DNA of 64,000 nt. It comes from Tubiluchus corallicola (Eukaryota; Priapulida; Priapulimorpha; Priapulimorphida; Tubiluchidae). The notes under the pieces are model-generated. The model was not told the origin of the DNA and made no database searches. It saw only the letters and a list, made by a program, of their open reading frames with translations. The DNA lies in contig JAQGDQ010000581.1 in assembly GCA_030141605.1 (NCBI GenBank), positions 12,501 through 76,500 of the forward strand, read 5' to 3'. This document shows positions 46,266 through 57,682 of this stretch, one piece after another (the first letter of the stretch is position 1; each line of letters begins with the position of its first letter). The position numbers were made by a program, and so were the translations under genes.

Positions 46266-46768
46266 ATGGTTAAAATGAGTTATAATATTTAGTATAATAC
46301 AGTGGGACACTCCGCTTTCTCCCAGTAATCTGGAATTATGGCGTGCAAATTATGAAATATATACAGGATGTAAGTGTGGTCGCTTATTGTACCGAGTACG
46401 CGATTGTAGTATTATGTGATCCATTTAATTGTCAGTCTACTACACCAAAGTGCTGAATTAGTCTATGCTGCCATCTACAGTCGTTTTTTACTCTAATTAT
46501 ACAAAGTTTGTCAGAGATTGATTTTTGTTTCTAAATATTATTTCCTTTTGCTTTGATAGATATTCATTAATCACAGTAATTAGATTGTTAATTTCATGCT
46601 TTAATTCTGGTTCTAACTCTCCTATTTAAGTTAAAATAGAGAAAAATTATAACACAGCTTTCTGCAATAATCTTTATTTTGCTATCAAAGAAGCCAAGTA
46701 GACCTTGGTTTTGGTTTAACTAGTAGTCTGTAGAGTATAGGTGACCTTTCCATTTATGGTCTGTATGC

Positions 46769-47475
46769 ATGAATGTAATGTACCTTCCAATAGGAACTTG
46801 TATGTCTGGTCACGTGATTACAGCTCTATTCTTCATTTTATTCAGCAAATTAAATGTACTTCAAAACTATGCTTTACGATTAGTTAATGGTCATTCCTTG
46901 AATTCATCTCACAATACAAGTAAATATTCTGCCACCTCTTTAAGCAACTTCATGAAAATCCCGATATTAGAAGCCCACAGAGCTTATCAAACTCTCTTGT
47001 TCTTCTATAAATATATCAACAATATTAATTCTCCTTTCAAAAACAATAAGCTCCCACTTCTTGAAAACCCCAGTATGAATAACAGAACACTAAATTTAAG
47101 AAACATTGGAACAAACAATCAATATGGAAAGAATTCCATTACTAAACAAGCAATACAACTTTGGAATTCATTACCGACATCACTAAAACACAGCAGTTCT
47201 TTATCAATATTCAAGTCTAAATTAAAAAAAACATTTAATGACTCGTTTTGAATATCCGACATACGAACACGATGATACTCACTCAAATCATAATTTCATT
47301 TTTCCTAGACCTTACTAAACTAGTTTACATTTTATTTTTGAATTTCTAGTTGCACTTATAGTTTAGCTTGCACCAGACGCATTTGCCCAGAACAGTGTAT
47401 GTTTTTATATGAACTAACACTGATTGTCTGTCTTTTATTATGATGGTCAATGTTTTCAAAATGGCAAATAAAGAT
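46769..47475 (+). mobile_element. LINE C-terminal fragment and 3' UTR
   Basis: The frame ending at 47251 has LQNYALRLVNG and then YGKNSITKQAIQLWNSLP and FKSKLKK. This is the hallmark C-terminus of many animal LINE polymerases. The 3' end is probably at aaataaag near 47469. It lacks the RT core and is 5'-truncated. Confidence 0.85.
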
Positions 47476-47691
47476 TTTACCACTGCGATCACTGGTTAGC
47501 CAGAGTCATACTCTGCTGGAAAACTGAGAAATCGTTGTTCTCTAGCACCTCTTAGTGAAGAGGTGACATCTTAGTTTGTTCAGGTTTATCACAGCTCTAA
47601 ATGTAACAGATGCATACCATCTAACAGGTGTTCTTCTCCTTTTATCTCAATTCTTGATAGGAATCCTTGCCGAGGGACCATGTTGGTTGCT

Positions 47692-47770
47692 AAACCAGGC
47701 AGTTTAGTCTAGCGGTGACGCGTCTGGGAGGTCGTGAGTTCGATGCTGCGGCTGGTCTTCTAAAAATTCT
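47692..47770 (+). mobile_element. tRNA-derived SINE head
   Basis: It has the A box region agtttagtctagcggtgacg and the B box gtcgtgagttcgatgc, closely related to the SINE at 28400-28645 but short. Confidence 0.65.
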
Positions 47771-48350
47771 AAGTCTACCAGACAAAACGTCTTACTGAAT
47801 TTATTCACTAAGGACAGCTATGGGTACAAGTTATGAAAATCTGCACTTATATACAATAAGAAATTAAGTACATTCGTTTTTTGTGGATCTGTGCTGCGTA
47901 AATTTTACAATTGTGTTTAACTGTAAAAGAAGACCGTATCGAAAAACAAACCTTAGATGCAGTGACTGACTTATAGCTATGATGCCTGTTGTTAAGGTCT
48001 GCCGTGAAATTAATTGTTGGACATTGTCATAGATATGAGCGGTTTTACCATAGTGACTGAGCTGTCTTGAGTGATCTCTGGACACTGGTCAGACAAAATG
48101 ACGCTCTGTCTGATAGTTGCTGCAGTGCTAATGCGCGAAACTTAGAAAGTCACAAGACAAAAGAATGTAGTCATCTGTCATACAATTTTATTTAACATTG
48201 AACATGTTAATAGATTCTATGTGTTTATGCTATTAGTAAGCTACGGCAAATATTGGTTCACCTCTTGTTTGTTGCCATTACATCGAAAAAATTACAGTTT
48301 AAAAACTAGTTTTTGCATTAATGTTTGCAATCATGAATGTAATTAGTACT

Positions 48351-48356
48351 TTTATT
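48351..48356 (-). promoter_or_regulatory. Poly(A) signal AATAAA of the cysteine-rich peptide gene
   Basis: On the minus strand an AATAAA lies about 70 bases after the stop codon at 48427-48429. Confidence 0.55.
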
Positions 48357-48426
48357 GCAGACGCATTATAATCAGTAGAAATTAAATCTATTAATAGACG
48401 ACTAAAAGCACAGCTGAAGACTGATC

Positions 48427-48545
48427 TCAGCACTTCACATCCTGGCATGCTACACAGTAGCATTTATTGTTACAGTCGCAAAAGCCAGTATGGTATCCAC
48501 ATTTGCTGCTGCGACACCAGCTATGACATCCAGGTGTATGGGATT
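48427..48545 (-). CDS. Mature-peptide exon of the cysteine-rich peptide gene
   Basis: It encodes 39 residues including nine Cys, in the same phase as the signal exon, ending ACQDVKC and then TGA. Confidence 0.72.
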
Positions 48546-50977
48546 CTACATAAACGTAAAAAGTCATTAAACGACTTCATGTGCAAAATGCAAAGAAACG
48601 CGAAAACCTCAGTAAACACAAACGTAAATTTATTTCGCAGGAAACGTCTTCAAAATATACAATGCGCATGCGCTACGTCTCAGCTATGTGGCTAGCTATG
48701 TTTTGGCCAATTTATCCTGAATAAAGTTATTGAAATAAATCGGTTAATTTAATTAAATTAAACAATCATTTAACCACAAAATACCAAAACGCAATCGAGA
48801 GCTTCAAACTGCTTTTATAGAAAAGAAAAAAGAGAAAAAGGAAATTTACAAGAAAAGAACATGAAAAAAAGAAGAAAACGAAAAGTGCTCGCTTTTACTC
48901 TTTACATTCATTGAGCCAAATCATACGATGCACTGTGTAGAGTAAAGAATGTTATTTTCCTAATTACGTGACCTTCTCTTATATACTGTACTTATATAAT
49001 TTAAAAACACATTCTGATCAGATATTTAAACTCTATTTTTCAACATAATAATAATAACAACAATAATATTAATAATGATAATGATAATAATGTTGATGAT
49101 GACGATGGTGGTGATGGTGGTGGTGATGGTGATGATGATGATGATTATGATGTTGATGATGATGATGAAAATTCTCTTCATAAATAAAGCCTAAAAATTC
49201 GTCTTGAAATTTTATATCACTCACATGCTGTCAGTAGCACACATGCATTCGTATTACACGTTTTGTCATTCTCTAAGGAAAAGTATTAATTACTCTATAT
49301 TTAAGAATTTTCATTTCCACTTACATAAGTCTTTCAAACACTTAAGTGTAATGCTGAAAAAAACTTTGGAAAGTTTTTTTGCGATATACTTCAAAATTTC
49401 CTTTGTTTCTCTTTAACCCTTTCATTTTCAGGCATTTATGAAGCTAAAAAATCATACTTACTGGGACACCTTCCTATGTACACCATTTTTCCAAGATTCG
49501 GAGGAGGAGGAGGTCTCTCTTGTCCTTATTTCATTTTCATCAATTGTAGATAAATTGACGGCGAATCAATAAAAAATATCAATAATTAGCTGGTTGGTTA
49601 AACAGAACGCTATTATTCTGTGTTTGCAAAGCCTCTTATAAATAAAAAACATTTATTTTTATGACAAATTTCTATTCAACGATATCTGTAGGCCCAAAAT
49701 AATGTCAGACGTATATAAACTACTAGACAAAATTTCATTGCATATTAATAATATACATTGCTAGCATAAGAGGTATTGTCTTTTGAGCTATGTTAAGATA
49801 ATTACTCCTAAAATTAAAACTCTCTTTCCCCCTTTCTTTCTCCTGTTTCTCTTTCTTCACTTCCTGTCTTTTCCTCTTTCTTTCTCTTGCATATATTCTG
49901 TAGTTGAATTAGGAGTGAAGGACTGTGTAAAACTCTGCCGGTTTTATAATCTTACCACAAGTTAAACTTAATTTTATTAATTAAGATCATTTTAGTAACC
50001 AAGACCATTACCTATTATAAAAATACATGACAAACCCCAGACTGTAAGGATTCTAAAGACTAATTTAAAAGAAAATGATATAATTACGAATTAAATGCCT
50101 TATCATAAAAATTATATTTAACTCAAAATTCGAGGAAATACCAAGAATACATTAAGTCACAGCAGTGACTTGCAAAAAACATTTATAATAAATAATCATG
50201 GCATGACAACTATGCTTACTATAGGTTTTACACGTCAAATGTAGACACAGAAAAGTTCAAATGTGACTTAGGTAAGTCAAATGTAGATGCATTACTTTGA
50301 ATAAATCGCTAATTAGCTCATTTAAGTGCAAATTACAAAAAGATAAACCAAAGATAGTCATCACCTCTTTCATAACTTTGAAAAATGCGTTGTTTATCCT
50401 CAAACGAAATTCTTTGATAAACCACAACGTCGGTAGAAAAGAATAAATTGGTTTCCACTTCCCAATGAACAGTGAATCAGTAATTAGTTTTTTAAGTAAT
50501 GCATTAGCCCTGCATTAATGAATTAGTTTCTCTCAAGAAACATTGTTTATTTTAAGAATGTATTGTTTTCTCTAACAGTTCCAATGGTATGTAAAGTTTA
50601 CAGAATATTAGTGAACTATTAGTAGACCTATAAAGTTATTATTTTCACAGCAATTGTTAAATAAAGATTAAAGGAGATTATATTTAACATCCTTAAGCGT
50701 TACCACCTATCCACATTTGAGATACCAATGTCACATTTGACTTGACATGTGTCTACATTTGACTTACCAAAAACGCTTAAAATTTCTTGAAAACCATTGT
50801 TAACACATTTGAACTACCTAAGTCTACATTTGAGTTACCAAGACACATTTGAATTTCCTAAATCTACATTTGACTTAACGTAGGTCTGCATTTGACATGT
50901 AAAACCTATAGATTACCTGTTGCTTCGATTCCAAGAACGATGACAATTATAGCAAGTGCGATGATAACTTTGTTCAT
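48427..50977 (-). CDS. Secreted cysteine-rich, defensin-like peptide, 59 residues, two exons
   Basis: Exon 1 (50977-50917) encodes MNKVIIALAIIVIVLGIEAT, a textbook signal peptide, and ends ACAG|GTAATC. Exon 2 (48545-48427) follows the acceptor tttatgtag and joins in phase. It encodes a short mature peptide with nine cysteines spaced C-X3-C-X4-C-X6-C-X-C-X3-C-X-C-X2-C-X4-C and stops at TGA. The C-X3-C, a GFC element and a later C-X-C fit the cysteine-stabilised alpha-beta or myticin/mytilin-type antimicrobial scaffolds of molluscs. The odd cysteine count is atypical. Just before the exon 1 start codon, an acceptor-like tttgtgcag suggests an upstream 5' UTR exon. The 2.4-kb intron contains a MITE. 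A defence peptide is inferred; a toxin-like or signalling role cannot be excluded. Confidence 0.7.
49047..49168. repeat. (ATG)n/(AAT)n-rich microsatellite
   Basis: An imperfect trinucleotide run, ataataat grading into gatgatgat, within the intron of the cysteine-rich peptide gene. Confidence 0.9.
50220..50910. mobile_element. TIR element next to the signal-exon donor
   Basis: The ends TATAGGTTTTACACGTCAAA and TTTGACATGTAAAACCTATA are inverted. The words tcaaatgtaga and ctacatttgactta recur in both subterminal regions. It is about 690 bases and non-coding. It ends four or five bases from the GT of the donor at 50916. Confidence 0.75.
50917..50977 (-). CDS. Signal-peptide exon of the cysteine-rich peptide gene
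   Basis: Twenty codons plus one base: Met-Asn-Lys followed by an Ile/Val/Leu/Ala core and a small-residue cleavage region. Confidence 0.72.
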
Positions 50978-51245
50978 CGTGATGGCAAAATGTTTGTAAC
51001 CTGCACAAAGAAGATTTTCATTGAGTATAGACCTGAATGAAAAACAATTACTGCGTACACGTATTAACGGAGTATAGCTAGCTTATATAGAGTAGTAGAC
51101 GTTCCATGTAACGTTGTCGAAATGTTGGAAACCTCTTGTTACTTGCCACTCGAGACTTTTCTGTAAGTTTCCGATGCTTCTGAATGTCCCACCCACTCAA
51201 AGCTACCCACCCACAGGCCAACATTATTGCGCATTCCTTCCAAAA

Positions 51246-51460
51246 ATTATACTAGCCTTCTCAGCCAGTCTGCCAAGAATTCGTAGAGTCCCAAGGTGCT
51301 AAGAACGCCAAGTGGCCAAGATTGCCGATTTGCCAAGAATGTCAAGTTGCCAAGAAAACCAAGCTTCCAAGATTGTCACGCTGTCAGTAATGTCGAGTTG
51401 TTAAGAAAACAAAGTTGCCAAAGAAGCCAAGCAGCCAAGGAAGCCAAGTTTCCACAATCA
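51246..51460 (+). repeat. GCCAAG-rich degenerate repeat, inverted partner of 53337-53490
   Basis: Short words such as ttgccaagaa and agccaagg recur every 8 to 13 bases. The part up to 51390 matches the complement of 53337-53490. Confidence 0.75.
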
Positions 51461-52126
51461 TAAGCGAAAAATTGCCATTTCAATTACAAACCGTTTGTAC
51501 GTTTAGGAAACGGCCTGTACTATTAATGAAACTAAGGTGGCACGAAATGTGAGTTTGTGAGGTAAGTTAACGCAAGTTTAAGCTAAATTGGAACTAGCGA
51601 TGGATGTACTGCCTAGTACAACATCAGAGGAAGCTGTGAAAATATTTTAACGTAAACTTACTTGTACGGAAATGAATGAGCTTTCAATCCCCGAGTAGCT
51701 ACAGAACTCTGCGTACGTTCTAATCTAAAATTGAATGGTTACAGAATTTAATGGTCCTAAACCTTTTATAAATGCTGCTGAATAAGAAACGCAAAACCTG
51801 AATTCACGATCAATTGTGTTACGCCCATGCGAATCATGGAACATTATTTAAAGGCAACCCTGGATTACTAGGTTCCAAGGTGTTCAGGGAATCAAGAGGC
51901 CAATAATAGATGTCACCTTCAAAATCAAAATGGAATAAATTATCATGGAGGTCCTGCTCCTCTTCCAGGCAGGTTTGAATTTGAATTTTATTGCTTTGGT
52001 TGTAATTCTTCAACATCAGTAGAGGACAGGGATACATTTAAATGCACAAAGATAATGGGATATCGAGTTTGTTCACAATGCTTTACAAACACTCAACACT
52101 TTTTTAATTGATTGTTTAGACACAGT

Positions 52127-52345
52127 GTGTTGCTTTACAGTCATGGTTGGCTTCCTTCTGTCTCGGAAGACAATGGAATGTGCGCCAAGAGAGACACGGT
52201 GTATTGCTTTACAGTCATTGTTGGCTTCCTTCTGTCTCGGAAGACAATGGAGTGTGCGCCAAGAGAGGCACGGTGTATTGCCTTACAGTCATGGTTGGCA
52301 TCCTTCTGTCTCGGAAGACAATGGAGTGTGCGCCAAGAAAGTCAT
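52127..52345 (+). repeat. 74-bp triplication at the end of the 5S-headed repeat
   Basis: Three units carry tccttctgtctcggaagaca and gtgcgccaaga. The relative at 32141 has only one. Confidence 0.9.
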
Positions 52346-52716
52346 TTATTGGTTACATTAATGGAGCTGCAGCGTCAACTGTGGCTGAGCAGTGCGATCC
52401 TTGAACGTCTCCAGGGTGCACGCCTGGGCAAGGTGTACGGAGATCCAGAGTTGCCCAGACAACAGGAACCACCTCTCTTCCTCCCTGGTGTAGTCCAAAG
52501 GAAAGCGGAGCGATACGTTTAGCACCAGGTTGGCTGCAGGAGCTGCCGGAGTCAGTGAGCATGCTGCACTGGTCCGCCTTCGGGGCTCCACTCTTGATTT
52601 GAAAGGTTTACTCCTCTACACATAGCCGTTGGGTCACTTGACCTCCTCGGCCCTCTAGCCGTTGGCTGCTTGTGCAGCTCCTCCGCCTAGTGTCGAGATA
52701 CAGTGTGGGCATCTCG

Positions 52717-52835
52717 AAGCCTACAGCACCTGGTATTCCTAAGCGGTCACCCATTCAAGTACTAACCAGGCTCTACGTTGCTTAACTTCGAAGATCAGAC
52801 GAAACCCGGTGTTTTCAACGTGATTTGGCCGTAGT
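52717..52835 (-). rRNA. 5S rRNA-like sequence (probable pseudogene or SINE head)
   Basis: The minus strand reads gactacggccaaatcacgtt at its 5' end, contains the internal control words gaagttaagcaacg and ggttagtacttg, and ends ggtgctgtaggctt. It is about 119 bases, full 5S length. Several changes at usually fixed sites, and continuity with a dispersed repeat, argue against a functional 5S gene. Confidence 0.75.
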
Positions 52836-53245
52836 CACATTTATATTCATAGCTTCAAATCAATTGTAAAATACGTTACGCATAACTAAGTGTGAATTCA
52901 GAACGACTATGCTGTGTTTTTCTATGCTACATGTACCTACTAGAATTTATACGCTAGCTAACTCAGTGATTATGAAAATTGTTATATTGGAACTTGAACT
53001 TACAGCCTGCAACTATAATCACGAGAGAAACGTTAATTTGATCACATCTTGACTTAGCAATAATCAATAATCAATAACTCGTTTTTAAACCTTCTAATCA
53101 CAAAAAATGAAGCCATCGCTAAACACTGTCTATAGAAAAACCAGACAATCGTTCCGAGCTTTTAAATCGCGACTGAAGAGCATACTCATCCAGGCATATT
53201 CAGATGAAATGTTCAGCGATGACCATGTGTTTTGCCGCTTAGCCA

Positions 53246-53571
53246 ATTTATTCATTGACTGTCTGGGAGACAAAAACATAAAAAAGTTTGGAACTTACAA
53301 CGAACGAATAAAATAAAAGATCATGGCGTTTACTAACAGCGTGACAATCTTGGAAGCTTGGTTTTCTTGGCAACTTCACATTTTTTCAACTTGGCATTCT
53401 TGGCAGCTCGGCGGTCTTGGCCACTTGGCGTTTTTAGCACTTTGGCACTCTACGAATTCTTGGCAGACTGGCAGAGAGGGCTAGTATCACTTATCCATTG
53501 ACTGTCTGGGAGAAAAAAACATAAAAAAGCTTGCAAGAACTTACAACGAACGATTATAATAAAAGACCATG
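53246..53571 (+). repeat. Short direct duplication
   Basis: About 75 bases with cattgactgtctgggaga and acttacaacgaacga occur at 53249-53320 and again at 53496-53571. Confidence 0.8.
53337..53490 (-). repeat. Inverted partner of the GCCAAG-rich repeat
   Basis: Its complement matches 51246-51390, including ccaagaattcgtagagt and cgccaagtggccaag. Confidence 0.8.
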
Positions 53572-53646
53572 GCAGACTGTGGCTAGAAATGGCTAGAAAT
53601 GGCTAGCCTACCTGCCATTTTGACCTTGGTCCAGAACTGTTCTAAC

Positions 53647-53690
53647 AAAACAATTATAGCAAGTGCTGTGATGACAAAATGCTCATGTGA
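53647..53690 (-). pseudogene. Broken copy of the signal-peptide exon
   Basis: The minus strand shares cacttgctataattgt and flanking cattttg with the signal exon at 50917-50977. It lacks the start codon region and its frame is interrupted. No second cysteine exon was found nearby. Confidence 0.5.
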
Positions 53691-53769
53691 GATTCGGGTG
53701 ATGAAGATTTAATAATCTCAGAATTTTACCTACTATTTAGATAGTACATTATTAATTAAGTAAACTGTT

Positions 53770-54440
53770 ATAAATTATTTATATTTTATTTATTTATTTT
53801 ATCCTATATTTCAGCGTGCAGACGTAGTCTCAAACCATAAAATCGCAATTATATACTAAAAACCTAATTATGTAAACATGAACTTACAATTTACAAAAAT
53901 TAAGAAAATAAACTAGTTAAAATACTTACACAAATTACATAGACTAAAAGTACGTCACATTTCTATTCTATTGGCTAAGATCTTGAAGCATAAAAACATC
54001 ACTACTGTAAATTGCTTGTTTTAAGAAACCATTAGAAGAATTTGAAAGACGACACGACTTCTAAAATTATATGTACATTTAGCCAAAATAACTTTAAAAT
54101 GAGTAATATCATTTCCGACATTATATGAGTACTTTTGGTACTCCTGGATATTCGACCAAGCCAAACACTCTTTAATACCTTAACACTAACCACCAACCTA
54201 AGTAATAAAATTCTTTGCTGCGATTTTTAAAATGAAATAATTTAAATTGCAAGAAATGTTTTTTAATTCGAGGCACTTAAGATAAACATTTAATAACAAC
54301 GTCTTTGCTGCAGGCCTGTATTAAAATAATTCCATTAAAAATCAGTAAGCGTTTTACAACAACACATAGCACATTAAAAATCTATTTTAGACAAGTTGAT
54401 AAACCTGTATACGTTACTGTCATCACGGACAACTGCAAGG
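53770..54440. other. AT-rich stretch, probably retroelement 3' remnants
   Basis: An ATTT-rich run (ttatttatattttatttatt) at the left edge resembles a LINE tail read on the minus strand. No coding similarity could be supported. Confidence 0.3.
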
Positions 54441-54543
54441 CCACCAGTAGCAGTCTGAGGTAATTGATAAGTAATTAAGTTTGAATCTCAACTGTTGCCA
54501 AAACTACGGTATTAAAGCAAAACCGGACACAAACTTAAACTTA

Positions 54544-54975
54544 GGTGGCGCCAGCATGCGAGTAAGTCTTGCCTTGGTGGTTGAACTATTAAGCTTCAAT
54601 TAGGATTCTTCCTCGTCATCACTTGTGACTAGTGTTCATGGTACTGAACTTGTAATCTAAAGGTTCCTGGTTCAAATCGAATGCCTGCCCATTTGTTATT
54701 TTCAGGCATTTTTATGTTTAAAAATCAATAATTATAGGTCATATCATGTTCAGTCTTTTTAATACAAAAGCTATCCGTAGATGGCGCCAGCATGCGACTA
54801 AGTCTTAGAAGTTTTGTCTTGGTGGTTGAACTATTAAACTTCAATTAGGACTTTTGCTCGTCACCACTTGTGACTAGTGTTCATGGTACTGAAGTTGTAA
54901 TCTAAAGGTTCCTGGTTCAAATCGAATGCCTGCCAATTTGTTATTTTCAGGCATTTTTATGGTTAAAAAAATCAA
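54544..54975 (+). repeat. Two tandem copies of a tRNA-SINE-like repeat
   Basis: The stretch from tggcgccagcatgcga through ggttcctggttcaaatcga to ttcaggcatttttatg occurs at 54544-54720 and 54783-54965. The ggttcaaatc word is a Pol III B box. The A box is less clear. Confidence 0.7.
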
Positions 54976-55689
54976 TAATTGTACACAACACTAACAGAAG
55001 AATTTTCTAGAAGAATTACGCGTCATTCTTAAATGTTGACTTGATTGCAAATCACATTGAGTGGAATATGACTTGATCATGCAGATATCCATTTAAAGAC
55101 GCCCACCATTATTAAAAATTATTTTATTAATCTACAGTAAGTATGACCATTTAAGGCACAGGATGTTAAATTCATGGTACCCACTGCTTAGCAGACTCCT
55201 GTAAAGTTTATTTTACTTTTAAATAGCTGCAATGATTTACCTGAGGATGTAAATTACAAATTTTATTCCCAAGTGTAATGGATTTCATTAAAATAGCAAA
55301 CGATTTAAATCCAACTGAAATGTTTTTGTTTTCAAATATACTTAAATAATATCATTTCTGATACTGGTGCTGTTTGTTTATTATTGGTGTAATAATATTG
55401 TAACATCAAAATATTGTTTGTTTATTATTGGTGTGTTTGTTTATATTGTTTGTTTATTACACTATTGTAATTTTGCAATTGCTTGTAATTTATCCTTTCT
55501 AATTATTACAATTCATTGAGTTAAACTCCCATTCAAATAACTCTAAATAGGTTTCCTTGCCGCCTTCTGTTTCTTGGATTCTATAATCTCTGATAAAAAC
55601 TTTACAGAGATGATCAATCAGTGTTAGTTAATAAAAACTTACACTGCTAAAGGCAAATGCGTCAGTGCAATCTAAACTACTGTGCAGTA

Positions 55690-56160
55690 ATGGAAAGTAA
55701 CGACGAATAAAATCAAGCATATTTACAACTATGCACAAAAAATGAAAAAAACTATGGTTTAATTAATATGGCCGTGGATATATGAATTCTGAATTAGTGT
55801 GTATGTTGTCGTACTGGTGTGATGGATTTCATATCTGGTTAATATTAGTGATTTTAATTTTGTTTTAAATGCTGATAGGGACTTGATTTGTTTAACCTGT
55901 AATGGTAGAGAACTCCAAAGTAGAATTGCTTGTTTGATTACAGAGTTCGTTCCATGGTGGGTATTTGTCCTAATTTGTTTTAGATTGCTTGTTCTGGAAT
56001 TAACGATAGGATTTGGAAGAAAGGTAAATCTGTTATTCTGGAATGGTTTGGTACCATTCCAGAGTAAAATATTCTTTGTGTGCTTCAATGATTGGGAATT
56101 TTAAAGTTTTTCTCAGATTTGCATTTTGCGTTCTCAATATGCTGTCGATATTTAAGTATG
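55690..56160 (-). mobile_element. LINE C-terminal fragment
   Basis: The minus frame 56088-55759 has NPIVNSRTSNLKQIRTNTHH and then KQAILLWSSLP and FKTKLKS, the same C-terminal signature as the fragment at 46769. The RT core is missing. Confidence 0.8.
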
Positions 56161-56214
56161 CTGAGTGTTTAATAAGTACGTATTTAAGCTAAGAATTAAA
56201 AAAAGGAGTAGAGA

Positions 56215-56720
56215 ATTTTTTATTCGTTTATTTTAGTTATTTATAATACATCTATGAACTGAAGTCAAGAGACTTATACGTCCATTAAAAAAATCGTAAA
56301 ATATATTGACAATTTACAGAAAGTAAAAATAAAAGTAGAAAATACATAGCATATGGTTAGTACAATATAAACACACAAATAAGTTAAAAGTGCCAGAAAA
56401 ATATTAAAACTTGATTAGTACGATAAAATTGTATAATTGTGATAAAAAATATACATCTTACATCATTTATCTAATCACATATTTTGTAGTAAATGTTTTT
56501 TAAGTTTCTTAAATTTATTTATATTACCGGCTTGTTTTATTTTACTGGGTAAATTTTCCACATTACAGCATCATTATACATGACAGAATGTTTCATAACG
56601 TTTGTTCTGCACTTAGGAATATGGAATTTGTGGTATTGTCGAGTTTGATATGAATACATGCTGCTATTATAACTGAAAAAATGCGAAAGATATTTTAACA
56701 TATTTGTAAAGTAAGATTAC
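56215..56720 (-). mobile_element. LINE 3' fragment, decayed
   Basis: The minus strand shows a broken W-x-x-x-P ... NKFKKLKKHLL-like end with in-frame stops, followed by an A-rich tail near 56215. Confidence 0.55.
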
Positions 56721-56864
56721 AAACTTTCAAAACTTAATCACGTCAAAAGCGCGAGAAAGATATTCGTCTGTTGGTGGAATTGTTTGAAGAAAGAGCGTGC
56801 ATTGTTGCAATTTACTTTTCCAATCTGGGAATTAAATCGGCGATGCAACCAGCCACAGAGTAAA

Positions 56865-57553
56865 CTATTCAACTAAAAAGTTACAGATGCATAGATACCT
56901 GTTGGCAGTCTGCCAGCTTTCAAGACCCCAGTTTTTAGCAAATACGCATGCACTTGTAACATACTGTATCACAAAATCGAGAAAAAAATCCACGAATAAA
57001 AATGTACCAATACTTATAGCAGTGGAGAAAAACAGCTGAACGCAAGGCCAAACTCCAAAGATAGGATGAATTTTCGCTTGATTAATTTTTAATTGACTAA
57101 TCATCTAGTAGAAGTCTGATACTTTTGCTTGGAAATTTAGATTTGATTTGATTTAACACTTTATTTCGAATCAAAATTCATATTTACACCCACAAAAAAA
57201 CAGTGAAAAACGGTGACCCACTTCTCTGCGTGTACTAGTATTTAGTTGACGTCATAGTTATGTATCATGGGAAGAAATGTATCAATGATGGCGTAGCGCT
57301 CGCGAGAGCCAATTTCATAGGACGAAAAATAGAATTTTTGAATGCAAAGTTTCGTCTTTAAGAATTCGTGAAGTATGTCGTTCGTAAATTTATGACGAAA
57401 TCGTTTTAATAAGATACAGCATATGATCTGAGCTAATGTTGTTCTGCAGTTTAGTATCTCTTTGTGTTGTTCCAAAACAGTAGGAACTAGCAAGACGCTG
57501 TCAGCACAAAGCACGATTCTAAAACTAAATGTCATTGAATTTAAACAATGCAT
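56865..57553 (-). other. Two unassigned minus-strand open frames
   Basis: Frames of 79 residues (57104-56865) and 103 residues (57553-57242) are open. Neither has a recognised motif or convincing splice context. The longer one includes FRHKFTNDILHEFLKTKL. They may be chance or decayed coding sequence. Confidence 0.2.
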
Positions 57554-57682
57554 AGTATGAAAAACTTAATATAGCTACAATGTCATTGTCTACGAGAATA
57601 TTGAATAATTCTAGAATTCGATCTCAACTGCTGACTTAACGGAGGGTTTCAGAAATTTATTTAAAAAGTACAGCAAGTATAA

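Larger units (their letters stand above)
52127..52835 (-). mobile_element. 5S rRNA-headed SINE-like element
   Basis: On the minus strand a 5S-like head (52835 to 52717) runs directly into a GC-rich body that is also present at 32141-32530. SINE3-type elements with 5S-derived Pol III promoters are known in several animal groups. The body here carries no motif I recognise. Confidence 0.65.

Noticed and set aside
52717-52835. A functional 5S rRNA gene
   Set aside because: Changes at normally conserved sites and continuity with a dispersed repeat make a pseudogene or SINE head more likely.
53107-53316. 69-residue plus-strand frame as a gene
   Set aside because: Its end is part of a short direct duplication and no splice or family signal supports it.
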